A stretch of DNA of 64,000 nt from Ectocarpus siliculosus (Eukaryota > Sar > Phaeophyceae > Ectocarpales > Ectocarpaceae). Where the stretch lies: assembly GCA_000310025.1 (NCBI GenBank), contig FN649741.1, forward strand, positions 978,018 to 1,042,017, in the 5' to 3' direction. The position numbers were made by a program, and so were the translations under genes. Shown in pieces: positions 22,501-31,444 of this stretch (positions are counted from its first letter, which is position 1; each line of letters starts with the position of its first letter). Under the pieces are notes generated by a model, which saw only the letters and a program-made list of their open reading frames with translations, was not told the DNA's origin and made no database searches.

Positions 22501-25500
22501 TCTGTACATTTTCCTGCGTCGCCTACTCTGTATGACTCTCTTCTGTTGTAGGGCTGTCCACACCAACGCGTGGTCTGTAGTGCCTACACCCGTTGTGCAT
22601 ACTCGTACTTCCGTCTCTTTCCCCCCATTCTCTACGACTATATAGTCAAGGATGGAGCGTTCTCCTTTTTTGAAACATTGCCTAGTCCATTCCGGTTCTG
22701 TCTTTCGTACTCTACCGTTCAACACCTTCATCTCGCTACTGTCAAGGAACCTCAGCATTTCTTCCCCGTTTTTGTTCGTGGCTCCCTCCCCGTATTGCCC
22801 TATGGTTCCGTGTGGGTTCGTGGTTCGCCCGATTCTTGAATTGAAGTCCCCAACTAGAACTACTTATCCCTTTCTCTTGAAGTTTTGTACATCCGCTGCT
22901 ACCTCCTCGAACCCTATCCTGATGTCTTTCACCATATTCTTCGACTCTGGTGGCATATATACGTTTCCTACGAACAAGTCCTTTCTTCCCCGTTCCCCTG
23001 GTACCCTTATCCACATGCTTTCGTTGAATTTGGTGTCGCTGATCACCTCAATTATGTCGCACATGTGCTCCTTGACAAAGAATCCAACTCCCCCCTCCCC
23101 TCTACTCTTGATTTTCTGTCCTCTCCTCATTTTACCTATCCATGTGTAGCTTCCCACTTCTTTTCCTATTTCTCCCCCGTCCTTCTCCCACGACTCTTGG
23201 ACTCCGACTATGTCCAGGTCTTTTTCGGCCGCTTGCTCGGCAATTTCGAGTCTTTTACGCTCATCTGTGGCAAATCCGCATACATTCCAAGACCCTATTC
23301 TGATTTCCTTACTCCTACTTTCTACTTTCCTGTGCCTTTCAGGATTCCTTTTGTCCCTCATTTGCCTTCCCTTCTGCCTTATCCTATCGCTGCCCCCCCC
23401 TTCTCCTACTTTGGCTTGCTTTCCCTTTTGACCCTTTCGGGCCTCCTGCCCTCCTTTGTTTTCAGCCAGCCTTGGGCTACGCCTTACTTCCTGGATCCTA
23501 TTTGCTATGCACACCCTCCAACCTAGTCTCCTCACCCACGCCGACATCTTCTCTACTTCTAGTCTTTCCCATTCTGCGCTTACTCTCCTTCCAAACGTGA
23601 TTCTAAAGTGGTTTCCTTCCCTTTCTACCCCCCCCCTTGCGAAGCAATATAATCCTACTTCTTCACATCTACTTTTGAACTCCAACCTTGTCATGTCGCT
23701 ATTGACCCCAAATATCAACACTACCAGTACTGCACCTTTCCATTCTCTCCTTCTCCACCCTTTGTGCCTCGTCGTCTCCCTCCCTATCTCTTTCGAGACT
23801 ATCTCGTTCTTTGTGTTTGAAGTGGGATGCTTTCAAATTACTGGGACTTCCCAATCCTAGTACTTGTTGAGGGTCTGGTGTCTTTCAATTCTTTTGCCGG
23901 CTCACCGACACTAAAAAGTGCCAACACGGGCTCATAGCCTGGAGCCAAGTTCAACACCCTTAGCACAAGTACCCCAAGTTTGTGCCAGGCGATCTGCATG
24001 GTAACCAATCCAAGCGTCCCACGACCGTTTCTTCTCTCAACTTGCCCCAGCTGCTGTACTGGGTACTTTCCTCCGGGGAGGTCATTTTCCCGATGTAAGG
24101 TTCAAGGGTGGCTTGCATAACAGAAGGTCGGAGGGGGGGGGGGGTACTCATACTCGTAGTCGTGCATGCCGTAGTCGTTAGACCATTGACCTCGCATCCC
24201 TACAAAGCCGGGACGGAGCACGCCGGGTTTTCACCGGACCAGGCTCTCACATCACCAAGCGCGAAGCGCCGTGAGGTATTCGGCGAGTCGCATGAAGGGT
24301 GAGCTGCATCCTGCTAAGGGTGTTCGGCATCTTGTGCTTACTTCCTTGCGTACGGATGACAGCTGCGTATGACTTAATTTATTTTCTGGTGCTTTCACTT
24401 CCAGAGACAGTTATAAGCACCGCGTAACTGCCTCGAGGATGCTTGACCATTTTAACACAACGTGGTGCGATCATCCCCCTTGCGCGGAGTGAGGGTTCTC
24501 GACCCCGCACAACATGATCTACTCGACCACCATTATGGTTACCGCAAAAAAACAAAGGGTAACCTGGTTGCCGAGTTCACGAGGTGAATTGGCTTGTTTA
24601 ACAACGTCGTTGCCAAGAGACGATAACCCAATCCCGATGGCAAACACCGAGGGGGGGGGCTTGTTTTACAACGTCGTTGCCGAGCGACGAAAACCCAACC
24701 CCGATGGCAAACACCGGGGGGAGGCGTGGGGGGGAGGGGGGGGTGATTTTCGACAATGCAAGGTGGATTAGGGTGTCCTGGCGACCGATCGAAAGAAAGG
24801 CGTTCAAAATAATACTGCTGAAGGACGGGAGCGGACGGCCAGAACGACAAAAAACCACAAGAATAACAACGTTTGCTAACAAATGCATCAGCTGCAGGGC
24901 ACGTACCCTAGGAAGGCCGTTCCACCGGCGGTCGATGGAAGGGCGGGGACGTCCGCGGTGCCCATAAGCTCCGGGGCAGCCTCACAAAAGTGCACGCACT
25001 TCTTGGTCCTAGGGTCGTAAACGCGGTGCCAGAAAAAGCTCATCTCGGCGAGATGCATTCGGTCTCGGTGGCCCGTGGGGATCTGTGAGCGACGCGAAAC
25101 CATCGGATTTTGCGGGAGCTTGCAGTGAGGAGGCACACGAAGCAGGTATCGCGCAAGCGTCCGCGACAACGCTGGGCGTAGTCAAACCAGGCATCACATA
25201 ACTCGATGCACATCCCGTGCGGATGCCAGTTTAGTCGTGCTCACACAACCTTGCACCAAAACGCTGGCTCTGGCGAAACCAGGCACCACGAAAATTCATA
25301 TATCCCTCGCAACCCCGAGGTGTTCCGTTCGTACCAGGTGTAACCGTTGGTTCGAGAGTTTTGGCATCTAACCCGTCTCTTCCGGAGTCATCAGATACTT
25401 CGGTGGACGTTCATCATACCCCAGAGAACACATTCGTCCCGCTTGCGTGTCAGCAAACAAGCCCGCCCACAGACGCAGCCGTTGAGGGGGCTCGACGCAG

Positions 25501-28500
25501 GCAGTCTCTACCGGTACATTTGAGACAGCGAATGAGTGGGAATTCATGTAAGTCACTTGCCGTTTTCCCCATTTTCTGTACGTGCATGAGGATGTGCGAA
25601 ACCCTCTTGTCGGCCGGAGTGCGCCTGAACTTGGTGACGATCGGCAGCGCCGTTAGCAGACCCAGGCCTCTGATGTTGTCCACGTAGTCGCACCCCGCCA
25701 GTGCCGCGAGCTGGACGAAGCTTCTCCCCCCTCCTTCGCCCGAAAAGATCGACAGCCCTCTCCCAAACTTCCCGATTACTCCTGTGCGAAAAAAAAAAAA
25801 AGTACGTGTCGCGCTAAGATGTCAACCCGCCAAACGCGGCTTCGGGATTGTTAGGGTCTGTTCCGTCAACAATCCGGACACTGTAGAAGCGGTGGAATAC
25901 CGTATATGACACAAGATAACACACCCCCTGGACCGATTTTCAAAGCTCGATTACTCCACGACGAAGAGGATGCATAAACGAAACAATACATTTTCGAAAA
26001 CCTCTCGACGAGACGGTTCCAACGCCGCCGTTTTCGGCGCTGTGACTCTTCCTGCTGTTGAGAAATCGAGCTTTGAAAATCGGCCCAGGGGGTGTGTTAT
26101 CTTGTGTCATATACGGTAGTCCAGTGTGAAGGAGGCCCGCCGTTGTTTTCTCCGACTGCCCGGCATCATTTCATCACAGCGCATGAAGCGCCCGCGACAC
26201 TCCCGTCCACTTGTCGGAAATCGCTGTCCATACAAAAGGCTGCTTCGGAGCAGGACACTTGGCGGGATGTGTACCGCTGACAAAAAACTGCTGTATTTGT
26301 CTTGTGCGGTTATGTCAGTCCCCACACATCTCGCAAAGGGTACTCAACCTTGACAATAGCTGAAAGCCGCTGCTGCATGCAATCATTCCTTTTACCGTAC
26401 AAACAACGTTACGCGGTAGGGACGGGCTGCACGTACCAGGGAGGCTTGACAGTTTCTCCGGATCAAAGCCAAGCTCCTTGCACGTGCCGAACTCGTCCAT
26501 CTTGTAGAGCACCGGGGCCGTAGACTTGACGGCGGCCATGTAGACCAGGATATCCGAGTCTTCGGTGATGACGGCGCTAGCCAGGCCGGACTTGACGAGG
26601 TAGGCCACCTGAGCGTCGGCCTCTGTGAAAAAAAAGAAGCCTACTTGGTTCCCGTAGTGCGGATCGTTTGCTACACACGGATGCGCCTGCTTTGTGCTCG
26701 GGCCGTTTGCTACAAACGGATGCGCAAACACAATAGAACGCATGCCAAACAACAATGACGAGCGGACCGTGTTGCGTGCGGTCTGACGAAGGGGTGAAAC
26801 TTGTTGTCTCAACAACGAAAGAAAAGTGAGAACAAAGAAAAAAGCACTGCCTAGGACGCGCTACATCTCAAGGCAATATCCTAGGCCTTAGCACACGCAA
26901 GGACACGGGCTAAACAAACACCGCGCGCTGGGACGGCATGGGCACAGGCAGCTCCAACGTGAAACACCAGAAGCAAAAAACGAAACGGCAGCAAGTTTCC
27001 CGCCTGCTTACCGTAGGGAGAAACCATACACTCCACGCCCTCTCGCTTCAAGGCTGACATGGCGTTCGTCACCATCTGCCTCGTCACATGTATGCTCTGC
27101 GGGCCAGCGTACCGGGACAGAGAGAAAAAAAAAAGCAACGATAGTGACGGAGGTATCCCCTTGTCCGAGGAACGGGCGCAAATTGGCCTCGATGGCACCT
27201 GCCATGTTTCAGAGCAAGACCTCCAAACACGATAACATGAGGTCGCCAAGGGGGCACTTCTGTATTTTAGTGCCTGGACGATATTTTCTCACGGGCGGCA
27301 CACGCTGACGTTGTTCGAATCTTCGTGAGTTTTCGCCGAAAGCTTGACACCAACTAACTCCTTAGTCGCCGGAAAGCCGGGGTTAATACAGGCTACGAAG
27401 CTTGGCACCTTTTGGAAGAAAGTCTGAGCCTTCTGGAGAAGGTCTTCCTTCTCAGGGCCGGCACTGCTTTCCTCCGCTTGCCGCCTGAAGTGTTTGGCCA
27501 TGGACAGGTTTTTCTCCCGCTCTTGCCGGCGTTGCTTGCCCGTGTCGTCCTGTCAAGAAACCAGAATGCTGGCGGGGATGACCGTGCTATTGCTGCTGCT
27601 GCTGCTGCTGCTGCCGAATCCCGTCTAGAAGGAACATTTGAAAAGAGCGTATCTCCCCACAGTTGCTACACACCAACTGTTGCGTGCCACCTTGCTGTGG
27701 CTTCACAACAGTAGCAGCTGGTCACGAGACGTATTGCTAGTAGAGGTATTGTGATCGCCACAGGAGCCACGTCCGTTTTCATGAATAGTTGACTACCGAT
27801 ATGAAGGGTCGTACGGTTTTGACAGGTTTGATCCCTGAGCCTGTCGTGCAGGTGTGCTTAGATCGCCAAGAACGAAATCAGCCCCCAAGACGACCGTCTG
27901 TAGTTCGTAAATGCTACAGCAGTACGCCTCCGGCAAGACGGCAAGCACAAACGAACGTGGCGCCAGCTGGAATGCCTGGCTGAGTGGAGGACATCCACGC
28001 ACGGAGAAACAAAAATATGTACCCGCCGCGAGTCCACGTTGTTCATGAGGCCAGCAGATAATTGTTAATTTGTCGAAGCTCAGAAAATCACTAGTGTATA
28101 TTGAGTTTCTCAGCCCAAAGTATGCTGGCACGGTAGTCGGACGATCAGAACTATGTACTTCATGGGTACCATGTAACATTCCACCAAACGTGTCAAGCCA
28201 TACAAGTTTACCTTCATAGGCGTGCGCCTCCCATCGAGCACTACCCATGGCTTGACCCCGTAGTGCCTGAGCATGCGTACCCGCTTCATCAAGTGGTCAA
28301 CCGGTCCTGTGCAAGCCTGCCCCAACGCCACCTGTTTCCCACGAGACCACGAACAAATCATGTTGGGTGGTGCTGGTGGGTGGTGCTGTCTTTGCCGTTC
28401 CGATATTTTCTGACTACTGGTACCTCTTAGCATACGTACTGGTTGAACTAATGATGCATGCGAAGCCTCTTTTTGAAAATTGCGGCTAGTCAGATTGCTT

Positions 28501-30318
28501 CAATTTACGACGAGGGTTGAGCGGGACTACTGTATGTAGTGTGCCGGGATGGTGCGGAAGATTTGAGTACGGAGGACGTGCCGTAGCAGGGTCCGTACTC
28601 TCATGCTCCAGGTGTCGAGCCGAAGCCGAGGCGGAAGACCAAGCGGCCTTATCCGCTTGGGACAGAGAACCCTGACGTCGATCTCGATCTCACGCTCCAT
28701 GCTGGCCATCAGTATCGCATCCATCCGCCGTGACGACTAAATGGGAATAATCTCTCCAACTTCTCCTTCGGGACCGTCGCCTGCAAAGACGGGGCGCACC
28801 GCGGAGCACACCTTCGCCGTTTCCGGCATTCCCCCAAAGCCCAAGCTGTCCACCGCCTGGTAGCGCTCCACGCCTCTTCAGGTCATTGCCAAAACGTACT
28901 CCATACGCTGTCTCAGCGAACCACACTTATTTATACGCCGGGTGCAACAAGCCGAAATGATCCCCCACCTCTCTGCCCCCTTTCCTGGGAAGAGACACCG
29001 ATTACTCGCACGTGTGGTTGTACGTCGACACAAACAACCAAAACGGCAACCACATTGAAGCAGCGACAGAAGTGAGTAATCGCTGTCTTTCCCCAGGAAA
29101 GGAGGCAGGGAGTTGCGAAGGATCATTTCGGCTTGTTGCATCCGGTGGTCTATGATAGGTGTGGTTCCCTGAGACAGCATATGGAGTACGTTTTGGCAAC
29201 GACCTGATGCAGGTTAGCGGCTCCGTTTCAGCAGTCGGGTTCCTTCCGTATCTTTCCTTCTCTCTCCGTCGCCTGCTATCGCTCACTCCCAATACTGAGC
29301 AAGAGGGAACGCGTAACTGCTGTTGCTGTTATCAATACTATTGTACCGCTACTTGCTATCCTCGGAATACTAGGAATCTAGATCCAGGCGGGTGGTCGGT
29401 GTATTTCTACCGATACACCCGCCCAGATGGTATCTTAGCCCAACAGTCCAAATACCATAACAAATTCATGTGGTCTTGGATCCTCGACAAAATCGCGACG
29501 GCCGCGAAATCGCCATGGTGTCTTCAAGGTGAAGCTACAGATAGTGAAAACCTGAAAAATTCAGGCGTTTTAGGAATTTCTAGGAAGATGTCTGCACTGT
29601 CGTCTGCACGAAGGGGGCACAGCACACATTGAATATTGATATCGTAGGTCTCGTAAGATACTACACCCCCCGCACCGATTTGTAAAGCTCGGCTCCTCCA
29701 CGACGAAGAAGACTCCATCATCAAATGAAATCTTGTCGGAATACTCTCGACGAGGCGGTTCCAAGGCGGCCATTGTGGCACAGCAGTCACTGTCTTTGTT
29801 GCAGAGTAATCAAGCTTTGGACATCGGTACAGCTGGGCCGGTGGTGTCTTGCGCAATTTATGGCAGGAGGTGGGTACACCTGTGGTACATGTAGGGTGCA
29901 GCAGAAATTCACGCGCTTGAAAATCCACTCAACAAGGGCGTTCAAGTCATGAACTGGCGCCGTCAACCTGCAGTGCCATCTACCAGGGCCGATTCCTATA
30001 CACACCAGGATTGTTGCGAGTTCAGCGAGAACGCCTTCATGAGTAAGATGCTCACGCGGACCGTTTTCGTATTCCGTTCATTCAAACAAAAGGTCGCAAA
30101 TTTGAATTTCCTGAATTTGAATCGAATTTTCGCCAAAAGCAACGGAAACACCCTGTTTTCCAGACAGTGATTACGAAGCGTACCTGCTCGCTGCAGCTGT
30201 AGCAACCCCGGAAGATGAAGGTATTCCCATCTAACGCAACCGTCTTGCCCCGGAAGCGTTCGACGTGGCTGTCTCCCAAGCACGGGCCGAGGTGCTTCAA
30301 CAATGTATTGACCCCCAT
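19586..30318 (-). CDS. EXO1: Exonuclease 1 (XPG/FEN family 5' nuclease), about 678 aa, eight exons
   Basis: Exons 30318-30184, 28331-28212, 27549-27409, 27096-27012, 26622-26437, 25730-25582, 25082-24907 and 20630-19586 join in phase to 2037 nt. The N-domain begins MGVNTLLKHLGPCL and carries Asp30 (VALDGNTF) and Asp78 (VVLDGRRTP). The I-domain carries SPYEADAQVAYL, TEDSDILVY and LAGCDYVDNIRGLGLL; HRVYDPRTKKCVHFC and FLG|EPIEDEMMVNISRGNVDP are diagnostic of EXO1 rather than FEN1 or XPG. The C-terminal 300 residues are disordered and end in ATMLSFFGRAAAV, a degenerate PCNA-interaction box lacking the Gln. The enzyme degrades 5' ends in mismatch repair and end resection. The last intron (24906-20631) holds a LINE and an assembly gap; the exon 8 acceptor is 26 nt from the gap. 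The exon 5/6 and 6/7 joins are the least certain. Confidence 0.9.
20656..20755. other. Assembly gap (100 N)
   Basis: Exactly 100 unknown bases, probably a placeholder. It falls in the last intron of EXO1 between exon 8 and the reverse-transcriptase part of the LINE, so the 3' end of the LINE is hidden. Confidence 0.98.
20756..21465 (-). pseudogene. LINE reverse transcriptase, palm/thumb part
   Basis: The frame runs from about 21465 (AGFRPDRSCVDHVYTLSK) through FFLDIQKAYDTVW (catalytic Asp), GVAQGCTMSPTLFKIYIND and LMLADDF (catalytic Asp pair) to the gap. A one-base shift near 21460 separates it from the fingers region. In an active LINE it copies RNA into DNA at the nicked target. Confidence 0.88.
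21453..22211 (-). pseudogene. LINE reverse transcriptase, fingers part
   Basis: Contains EEIEDCVAKLKNRKAAGADG, APKRWREGVVVNLFKKGDN and NYRGITLLSTVGKLFGK, the standard fingers motifs of non-LTR reverse transcriptases. A frameshift near 22205 joins it to the upstream linker. Confidence 0.87.
22168..23721 (-). pseudogene. LINE endonuclease (APE/EEP) and linker
   Basis: Residues from 23721 include IRIGSWNVCGFA (metal-binding Asn), VQESW (Glu) and, after the in-frame TAA at 22864-22866, VLVGDFNSRIG (Asp/Asn) and TTDHALVW (terminal Asp-His). All canonical endonuclease motifs are readable, so decay is recent. It nicks target DNA to prime reverse transcription in active elements. Confidence 0.86.
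24130..24275 (-). repeat. Dispersed repeat family A, copy 1
   Basis: Shares a near-identical block with 48990-49117 and 51052-51140, including cgtgcatgccgtagtcgtta, accattgac, cgcatccctac and ccgggacggagcacgccggg. Read on the minus strand it contains tggtctaacgactacggc, an A-box-like D-arm, next to a poly-C/G run, suggesting a tRNA-related short element. Lies in the last EXO1 intron. Confidence 0.75.
24592..24723. repeat. Two-copy tandem repeat, about 67 bp
   Basis: gcttgttta-acaacgtcgttgcc (24592) recurs as gcttgttttacaacgtcgttg (24660), each followed by gatggcaaacaccg and a G run. In the EXO1 intron. Confidence 0.85.
25898..26118. mobile_element. TACCGTA-ended MITE, copy in an EXO1 intron
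   Basis: Left end taccgtatatgacacaagat and right end atcttgtgtcatatacggta are inverted copies, and pairing extends about 60 bp through the caccccctgg and ggaccgattttcaaagctcga segments. 221 bp, non-coding. Related copies at 29640-29870, 30570-30650 and 47643-47865. Confidence 0.88.
27588..27612. repeat. (TGC)n microsatellite in an EXO1 intron
   Basis: About eight consecutive tgc/gct units just upstream (in gene order) of exon 3. Confidence 0.8.
28880..29206. mobile_element. Long-TIR MITE/hairpin in EXO1 intron 1
   Basis: The arms are about 110 bp: aggtcattgccaaaacgtac at the left pairs with gttttggcaacgacct at the right, and pairing continues through ccatacgctgtctcag and caacaagccgaaatgatcc. 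Both arms therefore read MWF(A/P)ETAYGVRFGNDL in opposite directions. 327 bp in all. Confidence 0.85.
29325..29462. mobile_element. Partial copy of the tgttat-ended MITE
   Basis: Matches 17650-17785 through tcggaatactaggaatct, the cccgcccagatg segment and the final ccaaatacc-taaca. The left terminal repeat is missing. In EXO1 intron 1. Confidence 0.72.
29640..29870. mobile_element. Diverged TACCGTA-type MITE copy
   Basis: Aligns with 25898-26118: the cgtaagata, caccccc, accgattt, aaagctcg, ctccacgacgaagaag and ctcgacgaggcggttccaa blocks match in order. Ends are eroded. In EXO1 intron 1. Confidence 0.75.
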
Positions 30319-31444
30319 CCGCTCTCCGTCGAAAACAGCGGCTGGTGCAACTGCTGTAGAATCCCTCCAACACCTCGGTTGCAACGCAAAAATAGCCTAC
30401 GCAATCAACACCGCGAACACATTGTACGTTCTCGGGGCGATTGGAGACTGTCTCTGCGTGCACAAGTCACTGCGCGCACGACACACTGGCAGCAGACAGC
30501 GCAGGACGGCTGACGGAGAACAACTTGCGACACGTGGGGGGCCGGATGCGGTCTTTTTTGGGGGGGTGCTACGTTGTACGACACAAGATAACACACCCCC
30601 ACGGGAGCGGTGTGAAGATCGATTACTCCACGACCAAGAGATCACATGACCACAACGATCCGACTGTAGCACTGGTTGTGTATGATACGCTCTGTTCCCA
30701 CCGCTCTAATCACCTCCTTCCTCGCCGATAGGCGCGAGGCGTCTGGTTGGGCAGGCTTCTCAGATCCAAATAAAATAACACAAAAAACGAAAGAATTTTT
30801 CCGTTTGTGTGCTGTCGTCGGATACATGCGGCGGCAGCATTTTTATTTCTTATGTTTTTTTTTCCACGAAACGCCACTTCCGTTGATCTTGTGTTTTCTT
30901 CTTGTTACCGCCACCAACTAGCTGCTGGGGTGCGCCAGAGTTAATACTGATGGCTTTTCTATGGTGATCGGCGAGACATTGAAGGTCGAAGAAAAATCAG
31001 TCTCACGTTCTGCACACAATTTCTGTCGCATCACATCACAATAACGAATAGATAATCGGTTTCTGGATACTCGCGAGTGAACCCCCAATTTGCAATTGGC
31101 GATTCGAATGGCCGTACGTCGATGAGAACCCGAAGTACTCGCAGGAAAACCTGCGCTTACATAGACACACAGATGAAATCGAGAGCAGCGGAACGTTCCA
31201 ACAATAATATTGCTGCACTGCGAATAATGTAGGCGAACTGGGTAGTTCGGCTTGAAACGAGACCAGCCCGTCCATGAAAGGGATCAATTCCTCTTGTAGT
31301 GCGCATAACATCTGCAAGTCCAACCGATGGTGATAAACTTCCCATTGCAACACCAGGAGAGCCTGTCAAGTTCCCAATAAATCGTGATTAGAATGTCCTC
31401 GCTCTGCTGTAACCGAACTCCAAACTAAAATATACAACGTCGGT
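30319..31444. other. Intergenic region with a partial MITE (30570-30650)
   Basis: Between the EXO1 start and the 3' end of the SAP-hydrolase gene, both on the minus strand. 30570-30650 matches one arm of the TACCGTA MITE (cgacacaagataacacaccc, then gattactccacgac). It must hold the EXO1 promoter; no core element is obvious. Confidence 0.65.

Larger units (their letters stand above)
20756..23900 (-). mobile_element. LINE (non-LTR retrotransposon) in the EXO1 intron, 3' end in gap
   Basis: Minus-strand frames encode, in order, an APE-type endonuclease and a reverse transcriptase. The endonuclease includes RIGSWNVCGFAT, DIVGVQESW and LVGDFNSRIGRTT. The reverse transcriptase includes RKAAGADGIVNELLK, NYRGITLLSTVGKLF, YCFFLDIQKAYDTVW, GVAQGCTMSPTLF and the catalytic LADDF. 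Lesions are an in-frame TAA at about 22864 and frameshifts near 22205 and 21460. Upstream frames with a basic region (KGKQAKVGEGGG) may be its first part. It lies in the same orientation as EXO1. The 5' boundary near 23900 is approximate. Confidence 0.9.

Noticed and set aside
23900-24000. Short minus frame upstream of the LINE endonuclease as a LINE ORF1
   Set aside because: About 53 codons, no zinc knuckle or coiled coil visible; the boundary of the LINE here is uncertain.
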